This document shows positions 34,227 to 43,015 of a stretch of DNA of 64,000 nt, piece by piece; position 1 is the stretch's first letter, and each line of letters opens with the position of its first letter. Source of the DNA: a virus; IMG/VR virus record IMGVR_UViG_3300033153_004457, positions 1 through 64,000 of that record; one strand, 5' to 3'. Below the pieces are notes generated by a model that was not told the origin of the DNA, made no database searches, and was given only the letters and a program-made list of their open reading frames with translations. The position numbers were made by a program, and so were the translations under genes.

Positions 34227-35050
34227 AAAAAATGGTCATAACTCCAATCTAACGCATGATTGAACTTGAACCTACACTTCGGGCATTCTATTTCCTGTCT
34301 GATCGCAGGACCGGCGTTGTGCGCGGCTAATACCCGTTGCGTTCGTTCGAGGTCCGTCTTCTTGATCTTGTCGACAATTTCCTGTGGGTCCAAGAACCCG
34401 CTGAACCCTTCGGAACCGTCGATGTGATTCTTCAGGGTGTATATTTTCGTTTCGGCTTCGTCGTTTGCCGTTTCGAGGTCCATCTTTTCCATGATGTCCC
34501 AGAGGCCAACTTTCAATTTCAAATTGTCAATAAGCTGTTCGCCCTTGGCAAGTGTGATCGGCTTGACGAGCTTGTAAATCACGTGGTCTGGCCATTCTCC
34601 ACACTTGCAATCTACGTCGAGGTGTCCGAGATTTGCGATGAATTCGTTTTCGCGTTTCCTGCAATTCGGACACTGAAAACCCAACGTCACATGTTCACCC
34701 ATCTCGTGGAAACGCAGATAGAAGTACATGTACAGAGGATTCGCCAACCTCATTTGGTTGAGCGCCAATATTTTCATCTTGTCTTCCATACCGTGGAAGT
34801 CGATGCCGTTCAAGCGGTCCAAGAGAAGCATGAGAACCTGACTAACGAAGTAGCCCATGTTCGGATTCTTCTCTTTGATTTTCGCAATCTTTTTTTCTTC
34901 GGGTGTACCCCATTCGATGAAGGTGAAATACTGGTCAGTCTTTCCCTTTTCATGAACAGGTAATTGGTTTCCCAATTCGGCCAGAGTGGTTTTCGGAAAG
35001 GTCGCTTCGGTGCTCTTGTTTTCTACCTTCGTCTGTGTCTCTTTGGACAT
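34199..35050 (-). CDS. tail assembly chaperone, short form, with zinc ribbons
   Basis: This is a 283-residue protein between tail tube and tape measure, the tail chaperone position. It carries CPNC (127-130) and CKC (148-150), forming a likely zinc ribbon, and a second CPKC near residue 256-259. Codons 273-275 read CAT TTT TTC, containing the heptamer T TTT TTC for a -1 shift into the 34026-34226 frame. Without slipping it stops after FFGASSLPQI. The ATG 35050 follows TAGGAGGA. Its zinc ribbons resemble those of long myoviral chaperones or hub-like proteins. Confidence 0.72.
   Translation of the reverse strand: MSKETQTKVENKSTEATFPKTTLAELGNQLPVHEKGKTDQYFTFIEWGTPEEKKIAKIKEKNPNMGYFVSQVLMLLLDRLNGIDFHGMEDKMKILALNQMRLANPLYMYFYLRFHEMGEHVTLGFQCPNCRKRENEFIANLGHLDVDCKCGEWPDHVIYKLVKPITLAKGEQLIDNLKLKVGLWDIMEKMDLETANDEAETKIYTLKNHIDGSEGFSGFLDPQEIVDKIKKTDLERTQRVLAAHNAGPAIRQEIECPKCRFKFNHALDWSYDHFFGASSLPQI
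34226..34232 (-). other. programmed -1 frameshift slippery site
   Basis: The minus-strand heptamer T TTT TTC fits X XXY YYZ in the zero frame (CAT TTT TTC). Slipping back one base gives CGG TGC TTC and enters the 66-codon open frame that stops at 34026. Both frames and the stop position were checked by codon counting. Confidence 0.75.
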
Positions 35051-35099
35051 CGTGCGTTCCTCCTATTCACTGATAGTGAAAGAAACTATGTTGCATGAA

Positions 35100-35141
35100 C
35101 AGGAGAACCAGTACAGGCTTAGAGCGTTACCGGTTCTCCTG
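35100..35141 (-). other. hairpin after tail tube gene
   Basis: A perfect 10-bp stem (CAGGAGAACC at 35100-35109, complement at 35132-35141) encloses a 22-base loop, 18 bases after the tail tube stop. No T-run follows, so it is more likely an mRNA-stabilising or processing structure, or a weak attenuator, than a full terminator. Confidence 0.6.
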
Positions 35142-35158
35142 CGAGAATCTGTCGACCG

Positions 35159-35602
35159 TTAGGCCGGTAGCATTTCGTCAACCCAGAACGTGTACTCGTT
35201 CGCGGCGACTTCACCTTCGTTGCTCATCGCGACATCCGGTGTCTTGCGCTTGGAACATTTCATTCCCAGAAGCGTGTATGTCTTGGCGACATTATCACCG
35301 ATTGTCTTGTAGTTCATGGTTCCGACCTTCTCGTAGTCCGGTGATACGGGGTCTTTCCCCTGTTCATACCAGATATCGCACGCGGCGATTTCTGCCGTGT
35401 GATGCAGCGGAACTTTCGCTGTGAACTCGAAAGGTTTACTTTGCCCGCCGCTCTGTTTCGTGCGGTCTGGCATATCGACCATTTCGGTTTCTTCCTCGAA
35501 CCCGCTCACCTCGATGAACGTGATTTTCGGAAGCGTGACAACTTCGAGTTCGTACTTGTTGTCAGCCGCGTGGTCGGGGTTGATTTGGTTCTTCAGTGTC
35601 AT
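35159..35602 (-). CDS. tail tube protein
   Basis: This 147-residue protein lies directly downstream of the sheath gene, the conserved sheath-tube order. The pattern fits the gp19/XkdM-type tube fold: an N-terminal beta sheet (YELEVVTLPKITFIEVSGF), GGQSKPFEFTAKVPL and a closing EYTFWVDEML. It polymerises inside the sheath around the tape measure. The start ATG follows GGAGG. Hairpins sit before and after the gene, perhaps to raise the mRNA level for this abundant protein. Confidence 0.85.
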   Translation of the reverse strand: MTLKNQINPDHAADNKYELEVVTLPKITFIEVSGFEEETEMVDMPDRTKQSGGQSKPFEFTAKVPLHHTAEIAACDIWYEQGKDPVSPDYEKVGTMNYKTIGDNVAKTYTLLGMKCSKRKTPDVAMSNEGEVAANEYTFWVDEMLPA

Positions 35603-35634
35603 GTGTCCAACCTCCGTTTAGGGTTTGCTAAGAG

Positions 35635-35659
35635 GGTTCTCAGAGCTTCCAAGAACCCG
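35635..35659 (-). other. hairpin between sheath and tube genes
   Basis: A 7-bp stem GGGTTCT/AGAACCC (35635-35641 with 35653-35659) with an 11-base loop lies between the sheath stop and the tube Shine-Dalgarno. With the hairpin at 35100 it brackets the tube gene. Only CTCTT follows, so termination would be weak. Confidence 0.5.
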
Positions 35660-35673
35660 CTTCACCGACCGCG

Positions 35674-37944
35674 TTATTCCGCCCGGTCGAAAATACCTTG
35701 TTTTGAAATCGTGATGATGAAACGTTCCACGGTGTCTGCGAGCCACAATGAAATCTCGGCGAACATGTCACCCGCCGCTCTCGTTTCTCTCGTGTTGGTT
35801 TCTTCGTCGAGCTTGATGATTGCGGCTTCGTTCAAGTCCTTTCCTTGTAAGGCCCGTTTCTTCAGCTCCGGTCTGAAATAACTCTTGAGCGCACTGAGAG
35901 CTTTCTTGTCGTTGACCGGATCGTTGATCGCCCAAATGATCCAATCGAAATTCTCACGCAGATCGTTTTCGTAGTGGCTCATCAGCTCTCGTTGGTGTTT
36001 GAACTTCCAAGTCGAGTCCACCCACAAGGTCCGGTCGCCATGATGTATGGCGTTTCCGTTTTTGAACTTGATGAGTGCGATTCCGTGCGGGTTGAGTGCT
36101 TCGTGATCCAACGTGCGGTCGCCTGTCGGCAATTTCACGATGTCCGGAAACGTGACTTCGAGGCCAGCCGCCGCTTTGTGGTAGCCGTCCCAATTCTTTG
36201 CCATGAGAGCTTCGCGCCCGTGAATTCCACCGGTCGCCGGTACGAGCTTGAAACCGCCTTGCTTGACCGGGTGCTGAATGTACTTCCACGATGGAAAGGT
36301 ACAAACGCCCATGTCATTGCGTCCTACGGTTTCGTTGCAGAACTCGATGGCACCTTCTTCGGTGGTCACGTTCGATGGAATTTCGTAACGGAACTGGTAA
36401 TTCCTTCCTTCCGCATACTCGACGGCTGCGGCCTGGACTGTGCCAGAGCTGATACCGGGAACTGCGATTTTGACAAGACCTTTTCCTTGGTCTTCGAGGT
36501 TATTGATGAGACACGTTTCGGGGTCGAGTGCATTGATGAACGTGTTGTCGTTCACGCCTACCAGACCGTCGTAACCGCTTCCGGCTTCTTGTGGGTACGC
36601 AACGCGGAACTCTTTTCCCGCCGCCGCAACGCCAAGCATTTCCGAACCGGTCTTGACCGTGATCGTGTTGATGGTATTCGCTACGATCTTGAAACGACTG
36701 CGGCGGTTGTCTTCTACGTTCGGGTAGAGGAAACCACTGACCAGCACGCTTGGCACCAGAGGCCGTACATGAACAACGATTTCGTCGGCTGCGACGAATG
36801 GTGTTCCACCGGCTGCAATGGTGAAGCCAAGAGTGAAATCGTTCGGTGCTACATAGGGTGTGCCAACGGTTGCATCGGGTAGCGCACCGAGTGCCGTACT
36901 CACAACGTCGAATGTCGTTGCGTCTTGCGCGGTCAATGTCAACACGTCCGGTTGAACATCGCCACCGTAAGTGAAAGTGCCAACCGTTCCATCACCCGTG
37001 TTACCAGGATTCAGAACGATGGTTTCGATGTCGAAATCCAACACGGTGTCGGTCAGATCGGTGGACACTCCGTAGGTGTTCGCCGGTCGAATGACAGGAC
37101 TGATACCACCGGTCCATACGTCTTCGAGAATGACATACTCGTTGTTGCCGTCATCGTTGACGATGCCAAGGTAGTAGTTGTCCGCGTCTGGATCACTGCT
37201 CAAGTCTTCGTAGTTGAGCACGCGCACACCGTCGAGATAAACTTCCAAACCCCATTCGGTCGTCGGATTTTGCAATCCATCTTTGATGAGAATTCCGAAA
37301 GCCTTGTCATCGTTGAGCATAGTCAACGTCCACGCTTCATCGCTCGATGCGGCGTAATCCGTTACCATGTCTTCGTCCGCTGTCACGGTGACAATGCCGT
37401 CTACATCGTTCGTGATGACCTTGTACGCTTTGCCAGGAATCGCAGCGAAACGTAAGAGAGCGCCCTTGAACTCGTCCTCTAACATGACCGTGTCGGTATC
37501 GAAAGTGATAGTCGTGAGGCCACCGCCACCGAACACAACGTCGAAGAGCTTCTGGTATTTACCTCCCCATCGTCCACCGTTGTTTGCAAGACACTTGATG
37601 ACTTGCGGATTCACGCCGCTGAGTTTTCGCCCGTACAAGTACGTGAACGCTTGAACTTCCGTGCCGTCTGTGATGCGGTTGTAATAGACCTCACCCGCGC
37701 CGCGTGAGCGACGGTAGAAGTCGAAAGCCACATCCGGTACATACGATTCGTCAATGTACGAACCGCACCGGGCGAGGAATTGTGTTCGTGTTCCTGCGCG
37801 AATGAGTTTTTCCGTTGAGCCGCGTTCCAAGGCACCGACGTATGAAGTGGTTCCGAGCTTGCCTTTCGCAATCTGCTTTTCACCTTCTTCTTCGATCAGC
37901 CCTACGCCAGCCCCTTGTACCGGTCCATATCTTCTTCGTGCCAT
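35674..37944 (-). CDS. tail sheath protein
   Basis: This is a 756-residue contractile sheath subunit. The N-terminus has LGTTSYVGALERGSTEKLI and VPDVAFDFYRRSRGAGEVYYNRI. The C-terminal polymerisation domain carries HGIALIKFKNGNAIHHGDRTLWVDS and ENFDWIIWAINDPVN, and ends with FAEISLWLADTVERFIITI. The sheath C-terminal pattern of NGN..HHGDRTL is typical. The middle (about residues 200-450) holds extra beta domains that probably face outward. It precedes the tube gene. Start ATG at 37944 in a short gap. Confidence 0.9.
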   Translation of the reverse strand: MARRRYGPVQGAGVGLIEEEGEKQIAKGKLGTTSYVGALERGSTEKLIRAGTRTQFLARCGSYIDESYVPDVAFDFYRRSRGAGEVYYNRITDGTEVQAFTYLYGRKLSGVNPQVIKCLANNGGRWGGKYQKLFDVVFGGGGLTTITFDTDTVMLEDEFKGALLRFAAIPGKAYKVITNDVDGIVTVTADEDMVTDYAASSDEAWTLTMLNDDKAFGILIKDGLQNPTTEWGLEVYLDGVRVLNYEDLSSDPDADNYYLGIVNDDGNNEYVILEDVWTGGISPVIRPANTYGVSTDLTDTVLDFDIETIVLNPGNTGDGTVGTFTYGGDVQPDVLTLTAQDATTFDVVSTALGALPDATVGTPYVAPNDFTLGFTIAAGGTPFVAADEIVVHVRPLVPSVLVSGFLYPNVEDNRRSRFKIVANTINTITVKTGSEMLGVAAAGKEFRVAYPQEAGSGYDGLVGVNDNTFINALDPETCLINNLEDQGKGLVKIAVPGISSGTVQAAAVEYAEGRNYQFRYEIPSNVTTEEGAIEFCNETVGRNDMGVCTFPSWKYIQHPVKQGGFKLVPATGGIHGREALMAKNWDGYHKAAAGLEVTFPDIVKLPTGDRTLDHEALNPHGIALIKFKNGNAIHHGDRTLWVDSTWKFKHQRELMSHYENDLRENFDWIIWAINDPVNDKKALSALKSYFRPELKKRALQGKDLNEAAIIKLDEETNTRETRAAGDMFAEISLWLADTVERFIITISKQGIFDRAE

Positions 37945-37975
37945 AACTTATCCTCCCAAAGATAAGATTGATGTT

Positions 37976-39457
37976 TTAATTTGTAGTCATGCTTCTTTGA
38001 AAGTTCCCAACCAATGAAACATCTTCCGGCTCTCCAAGATAAGATAACACACGATGAACCGTGAAGCTACCCGTATGGGTTTGCACGTCCGACACGTTTG
38101 CCTTGTTGATACTGCTAAACGTGTCTTTCGAGCTTATGGAATAGGGTATATCCAAGCCTCTCGATGTAATGTATTTATTCTTACGAAAAAAGCGGTGAAG
38201 TGCTTCGCCTAACCTTTTCTGGTCAGTCGGCGAACTCGTAAAGACTGCATACTCAAATATTATGTTGTCCATAGCAGGCGATTTCAAACGAACCCCTGAC
38301 AAAGTTAACTTGTCTTTCACAAAGTCCAATTGCCTTGCACCATCCTGTCCTTGGTCCTCCTTCCGTATTCGTTCAAAGACTAAAGAGGGCGTGCGATTGA
38401 CCTCATAGAAATCTTCTTTAGTATTGACCGCGATTTCTGGAAAATACCGCAACTTTATTTCGATGATACTACCCGCTGGTTTCACACCGTCGAGCTGTAA
38501 AACGCCAGGATCGAAACCGCCACCTTCTCTCGGTGTTCCTTTGGTATAAGCGGTTGCAATATTCTTCGTTCGTGTCGGGTCTGTAGATATGTCATAAACA
38601 ATTTCGTAGTCTGTGAAATTGTAACCTTCGTTTTCCAATTTGTACGTGTCCGCGAAATTGATTTGATCGGTATCGGCCTGTAATTGAATGTTGATCTGTG
38701 CCGTTACTTCCAAGGCTTGTTCGATTGTCGGAATCACACTTTCATAAATGATGTCTTCCAGGAATTCAATATCGAACAGGCCGAGAAGTTTCAGTTCTCT
38801 CACGTAAGGCGTGTACCGGTCGTCAGAGGTCTTCAAATTAACATCGAAGCGAATGCCCTTGCCGAAACTTGCAATGTCCAAGTCTTCAATATGACGGTTA
38901 ATTTGCCAAATTGTGTTCCACGTTGTCTCGTCGCCAAGTTCCCAATCTCCACTTACTCGATTCCAGTACCAAATGTCATCGCTCGTATCGACGAGGTGGA
39001 GGCCGACTGAGCAACGAGAGCGGAGACCCACGGCCAACCCCTCGGCAAGCTCCGCACCGTCGTCTACGACGATCTTACCGCTATTGAAGCCGGTGATAGT
39101 AGCGAAGCCGTCACCCTGGAAAATTACGTCACCGATTTTCGGTGTGAGAATTGTGCTGTACGTGAACTCCGCTCCTACCTTGTCAGAGAGCGTCACAGGA
39201 TATTGCTTGAAATCGTCCTCGGTCGTTCCCCATTCCACGTCAGCCTTGAGCCAACTAAGAAGGGCTTGCGGTGTCGTCTCGCGTGTACGCACGTACAAGT
39301 CCGAGTCCGTTGGAAACACGAGACTCACGGCCTTGAGCTGTATCACTGAGCTTGCCGGGTTCTCTGCGTTCAATCGAACTTTCCCGATGCTCTTTAGCTC
39401 CGTGTCATCGCGGGCGCGTTCGTCGAACAGCCAATATTTGATGAGTTTCGTAATCAT
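37976..39457 (-). CDS. tail-region structural protein, unknown
   Basis: This is a 493-residue protein. I start at ATG 39457 (MITKLIKYWLF), which overlaps the stop of the morphogenesis gene as ATGA and has a GGGAAA Shine-Dalgarno; longer in-frame starts lie inside the upstream gene. It is mostly beta, with several strand-rich domains (SVIQLKAVSLVFP, VIFQGDGFATITGF, IIEIKLRYFPEIA). I recognise no family. Its place between tail-completion genes and sheath suggests a tail terminator or connector component. Confidence 0.65.
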   Translation of the reverse strand: MITKLIKYWLFDERARDDTELKSIGKVRLNAENPASSVIQLKAVSLVFPTDSDLYVRTRETTPQALLSWLKADVEWGTTEDDFKQYPVTLSDKVGAEFTYSTILTPKIGDVIFQGDGFATITGFNSGKIVVDDGAELAEGLAVGLRSRCSVGLHLVDTSDDIWYWNRVSGDWELGDETTWNTIWQINRHIEDLDIASFGKGIRFDVNLKTSDDRYTPYVRELKLLGLFDIEFLEDIIYESVIPTIEQALEVTAQINIQLQADTDQINFADTYKLENEGYNFTDYEIVYDISTDPTRTKNIATAYTKGTPREGGGFDPGVLQLDGVKPAGSIIEIKLRYFPEIAVNTKEDFYEVNRTPSLVFERIRKEDQGQDGARQLDFVKDKLTLSGVRLKSPAMDNIIFEYAVFTSSPTDQKRLGEALHRFFRKNKYITSRGLDIPYSISSKDTFSSINKANVSDVQTHTGSFTVHRVLSYLGEPEDVSLVGNFQRSMTTN

Positions 39458-39978
39458 AGTTTCCCGTGCTTCTTTAGTACCTTTTTGAGTTCCATTCTCA
39501 CGCGGGCGACGAGGACCGCTTGCACCTTGCGATCTTCCCACACGTTACCAAGAAACGGACGTGGTGGAATTCTGATAACCACTCGTCGGCCTCTGTTGTC
39601 AATGACGGTAAAGGTTCCACCCTCGTGTAGAATCGGAATGACTTTGAAGAGTGTACTCTTACCATCACTTGTCGCCTGATCTTTCAGGAAGCCGATTTCG
39701 TATGTGAGCTTCCGAATCTGTTTCTGGTGCAGGGACTTTATCATGCGTCCTTTGTCAATCAGAACGCGGCTGTGTCCCTTCTTCGCTATGGTGTACGGAG
39801 CGTTTTCGACATACTGTCCAGCGTCGATTCGTCTTCGTACTTCTGCGACGAGAAACAATGCACCCCACTTGAGAGCCTTGTTGACCGCCTGTTCCAACTC
39901 ACCATTCCAGTTGAATTGTAGAAACCTTTCAATCGATTTCCAATCCCTACCGAAAATGATGTTGCCCTGCATTGCCAC
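39454..39978 (-). CDS. virion morphogenesis protein, HK97 gp10-like
   Basis: This is a 174-residue protein. The pattern of an N-terminal helix pair (LEQAVNKALKWGALFLVAEVRR), then IPPRPFLGNVWEDRKVQ followed by a basic helical tail (RMELKKVLKKHGKL), fits phage tail completion/virion morphogenesis proteins of the gp10/gpS type, where PPRPF is the hallmark. The start is GTG 39978, eight bases after AGGA. It lies between head-tail connector genes and the sheath, as expected for a tail completion role. Confidence 0.72.
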   Translation of the reverse strand: MAMQGNIIFGRDWKSIERFLQFNWNGELEQAVNKALKWGALFLVAEVRRRIDAGQYVENAPYTIAKKGHSRVLIDKGRMIKSLHQKQIRKLTYEIGFLKDQATSDGKSTLFKVIPILHEGGTFTVIDNRGRRVVIRIPPRPFLGNVWEDRKVQAVLVARVRMELKKVLKKHGKL

Positions 39979-39981
39979 ACG

Positions 39982-40407
39982 TCAATTCCTATCTTGAAAA
40001 TCCCACCGCTCCAAAGTGAAACCGACACCCTCATAGTGTGCGGCGTTCTTGAAACCCTGTAGGAAGAATTTACAATCTGTCCATTCCACGTCCGGTATAC
40101 CATAACCTACTATTCGGTCGTTCTTTTCCAAGACTTTACCAAGCTCCTGTAAGTCCACTTTGCGAACGATTATGTAGCCATCGGTATCGATGACATTTCC
40201 TGCGAGTTCGCGTGGCATATGCGGTGCGCTCGTTGACTCCCGTGATACCTCGGTCTTGCCAAAGAACACTTGAGCTTGAATGCGAAACGTAGATTGGTAC
40301 GCCACGAAAGTTGACGAGGCCCGTTTCGCATTCGAGTATTGCGTTTTGGCCTGGTCGACCTTGGCAACCTCGATGAAAATTGGGTTCAGTAAATTTGGTA
40401 TCGTCAT
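39982..40407 (-). CDS. head-tail or tail completion protein, unknown
   Basis: This is a 141-residue protein. The start ATG 40407 overlaps the upstream stop (ATGA); a longer frame upstream is the shadow of the connector gene. It is alpha/beta (FIEVAKVDQAKTQY, GYIIVRKVDLQELG, FTLERWDF). Size and position match tail completion or terminator proteins, but I see no diagnostic motif. Confidence 0.65.
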   Translation of the reverse strand: MTIPNLLNPIFIEVAKVDQAKTQYSNAKRASSTFVAYQSTFRIQAQVFFGKTEVSRESTSAPHMPRELAGNVIDTDGYIIVRKVDLQELGKVLEKNDRIVGYGIPDVEWTDCKFFLQGFKNAAHYEGVGFTLERWDFQDRN

Positions 40408-41330
40408 GCTTTCACACTCACGTAAGGTCTCGGTACACTCGGCATCGTGCCGCCCATGGCAATCGGTGCCTTGTACATTTGAATGATGCGGTCCATTTCT
40501 GGATCGCCGCTCATTCTCGTTTGTATCTGTGCGCCCGCAGTTTCCTCGACGGTATCCCATTCGATTTCGTGCAGGTCGGTTTTTTCTTTCTTCTTTTGTT
40601 GTGCGGAAGATTCGAGCGGGTTGCGGTCGAGGGTGAGCTGTCGCGCTGCCCATCGGCCTGTCAGCCATCGGATGGCATCGGGTGTGCTGCCATCTTCTTC
40701 GAGAAAACCCCATGAACCTTCCAAAACGGACGTGTACCCCTTCACGAAAAACCGCGTGGTATGAGAGTTCTCGAAGATCGAAGTGCCACCGGTAACGAGC
40801 ATGATTTTCGGGTTGCGTCTGTCGTCCGGTAGTGTCCGACTGTCGAACACTTTGTACTCGTCGGTTATCAATTCGATTTCACTGTTGAGAATGAAACTTG
40901 TTATCTCGATGATCGGCACGCAGAAATGAAACATCGGTGTGTTGTTACCCTCGATGTTCACGGGTGACAGCGTGCGCTTGTTGAACCACTGGCCCGTCCA
41001 AAGGTCAACCCTCTGCATTGCGAACGACCGAAGTATTGTCAGCTCTTCGATGGTTTTCGTGCTGCGGAAAATCATCGCATCGCCGTTCTCGAAATTGGTT
41101 GCGTCTTCTAGCTCGACCTTGGTTGCACTTGGAATCGCCGCAACACGCTGTGCGTAAACGCCCTGCGTTACGATGTCATTCACCGCAGGGGCAAACGTGT
41201 GGTCCGCGTGGTCAAACGTGTTCACGGTCTTGTTAGATAGCGTGAGCTTGCTCTTATAGCTAACGAAGGTCGACGGGAAGAGTTGCAAGAGCAAGCCTTG
41301 ATATGTGATGTATGCACCTTCATTGTCCAT
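40404..41330 (-). CDS. head-tail connector-region structural protein
   Basis: This is a 308-residue protein. Beta segments dominate the N-terminal 200 residues (FCVPIIEITSFILNSEIELI, KIMLVTGGTSI). A helical, Lys/Glu-rich segment (SSAQQKKKEKTDLHEI) and a Pro-rich end follow. Repeated phrases such as TGRWAARQLTLDRNPLESS suggest an adaptor that contacts the next gene product. Coupled to the 40407 gene. Connector role by position only. Confidence 0.62.
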   Translation of the reverse strand: MDNEGAYITYQGLLLQLFPSTFVSYKSKLTLSNKTVNTFDHADHTFAPAVNDIVTQGVYAQRVAAIPSATKVELEDATNFENGDAMIFRSTKTIEELTILRSFAMQRVDLWTGQWFNKRTLSPVNIEGNNTPMFHFCVPIIEITSFILNSEIELITDEYKVFDSRTLPDDRRNPKIMLVTGGTSIFENSHTTRFFVKGYTSVLEGSWGFLEEDGSTPDAIRWLTGRWAARQLTLDRNPLESSAQQKKKEKTDLHEIEWDTVEETAGAQIQTRMSGDPEMDRIIQMYKAPIAMGGTMPSVPRPYVSVKA

Positions 41331-41357
41331 TATATGACTCCGTTTCAGAGTTATTGC

Positions 41358-41858
41358 TTATGCAATTTTCCAACAGAGGACCGCCATTCTCATTCTGGTA
41401 ACTTCCCTGAGATCGTCTTTTACCACCATCTTCACGAGGTCGCTATCTTCACTACGGCCTTCCATCTGAATGCCCTCACCGAATACCAGTGAACCTGCAT
41501 AGTAATCATCTTCGTTTAAGAAACCAGCGGAACCGTTGCCAATGTTTCTGTCTATCGGAAACAACATGAGCAAGTCGGTGTTGTCCACTACGTCTGTCAC
41601 TTTGGAGTCACAGCAGTTTACCCGCATGACCAACTTCAAACCGTTGGTTAGCTTGCTTTCCAGCGCGGCAAATTTATTGTGCATCATGTCGCCGTCATCG
41701 AGCAAGAAAAAGAAGAGGCGTTCGAGATTCCACATTTCACCTTCGGGCGGTTCCCATTTGAATGTGATGGTGGCTTCTACCGAGCCTTCCACGTTCATTT
41801 CTTTGGAACCGGAATTCTCTAGGTACGCCCATTCGTAAATTCTATTATGTTCGATCAT
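41358..41858 (-). CDS. connector/tail-region protein, unknown
   Basis: This 166-residue protein is beta-rich with a distinctive acidic and aromatic core (WNLERLFFFLLDDGD, VMRVNCCDSKVTD). It is probably a small structural subunit near the neck. The start ATG follows GAGGAATAGG just after the upstream stop. No family recognised. Confidence 0.62.
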   Translation of the reverse strand: MIEHNRIYEWAYLENSGSKEMNVEGSVEATITFKWEPPEGEMWNLERLFFFLLDDGDMMHNKFAALESKLTNGLKLVMRVNCCDSKVTDVVDNTDLLMLFPIDRNIGNGSAGFLNEDDYYAGSLVFGEGIQMEGRSEDSDLVKMVVKDDLREVTRMRMAVLCWKIA

Positions 41859-41860
41859 AC

Positions 41861-43006
41861 CTATTCCTCGAAAAATCCAACGGCGCTTACTCTTATTCTA
41901 CCAATGGCCGACAGGTTATCTTGCACCGTTACAATGATCTCATCCGGTGTTCCAAATGTCCCAATCTTCCGAATGAAGAACGGGCGTGCGAACACCGCAA
42001 CAAGGGAGTAAGCCGACTGACCAACCAAATCGAATTTCGATCCTGCGCCGAACGCGAACTGGTGATGTATGTCTTCCGTAACTTTCAGCGTTTCATCGTA
42101 TTCAAGATTCCCGTCGCTCCTGATCTGGAACATGTGTCCGTTGGTCAGTGCGGTGACTTTGATATACTTGTTAGCCCCAATTGAGAAGGCGTTCGTCGTC
42201 GCCTCGAAACGTAATTCCGTGACGATGAAATCCTTCTCATTGTTTGCTATGTATTTCGGGTTGTTCGATAACTTGAATATTCTCGGTGCACCTAAACTGC
42301 CAACCACATTCTGTTCAATGTTTTCGTCCACTTCCATTAGCTCTAAATGGATCGGAGGACGACCGGTTTCGATGACTCCAATTTCTCCTGTGACATTGAT
42401 TGTACCCTTACGACAGTCGAGCGGGTGCGGAAAGATGGCAAGTGCAATCGGTCGGTCAATGAACGTATCGAATGCAAGTGTGGTGTCAATATTGCCGGTG
42501 GTGAAGTGCTGAACGTCATTGGAATCGGGCCGTAGAGTTTGGATGAGTTTGGCTTGCAAACAGACAAGGTGGCTGGCCCTTGGTACAGACGCTTCGTACA
42601 GGGCGCTGAAATTCCCGTCCGCTTTCAGGTCGTCGCGGTGTTGTTTCGCCAGGTCGTTGTCGTCGAGGTGTCCCGCTGTCCGTGTGGTCGTTACATCGAT
42701 ACTGTCGTCTGGAATGTACGTTCGCATCGTGTCGCCGATGTCGCCGATGTCGTGTACTTCTATCCAGGTGTAAGGAAAGACGACCTCTCCCAGAAGGCTT
42801 TCTACCACCGCTTTTGCGGAGGTCTGCAAACGGCGCACGCCTTCATCTAAGAAAACGTCAGCGGTATGAACGCCGTCACGCCCTAGTAGTTGGGCTTGCG
42901 TGGCGAGTGCGAATTTACTGTCCGCACGCTGTACCACTGCGGCAACGTTACCGGTTGGCCCGTATATGGCTACTATTCCCTCAACTAATGTGAGCTTCGT
43001 ACTCAT
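41861..43006 (-). CDS. structural protein, unknown
   Basis: This is a 381-residue beta-rich protein with N-terminal EGIVAIYGPTGNVAAV and repeated strands (ALAIFPHPLDCRKGTINVTG, IVTELRFEATTNAF). It lies two genes below the neck-region 426-residue protein and is closely packed with its neighbours. A hairpin or neck/tail decoration role is possible. I recognise no family. The ATG follows AAAGGG. Confidence 0.62.
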   Translation of the reverse strand: MSTKLTLVEGIVAIYGPTGNVAAVVQRADSKFALATQAQLLGRDGVHTADVFLDEGVRRLQTSAKAVVESLLGEVVFPYTWIEVHDIGDIGDTMRTYIPDDSIDVTTTRTAGHLDDNDLAKQHRDDLKADGNFSALYEASVPRASHLVCLQAKLIQTLRPDSNDVQHFTTGNIDTTLAFDTFIDRPIALAIFPHPLDCRKGTINVTGEIGVIETGRPPIHLELMEVDENIEQNVVGSLGAPRIFKLSNNPKYIANNEKDFIVTELRFEATTNAFSIGANKYIKVTALTNGHMFQIRSDGNLEYDETLKVTEDIHHQFAFGAGSKFDLVGQSAYSLVAVFARPFFIRKIGTFGTPDEIIVTVQDNLSAIGRIRVSAVGFFEE

Positions 43007-43015
43007 GTCATCCCT

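Noticed and set aside
39457-39541. N-terminal extension of the 37976 gene
   Set aside because: Overlaps the end of the morphogenesis gene and is rich in Gly/Arg; ATG 39457 has a Shine-Dalgarno and ATGA coupling.
40407-40713. N-terminal extension of the 39982 gene (longer open frame to 40713)
   Set aside because: The upstream part is Arg-rich shadow of the connector gene; ATG 40407 has the usual ATGA coupling.
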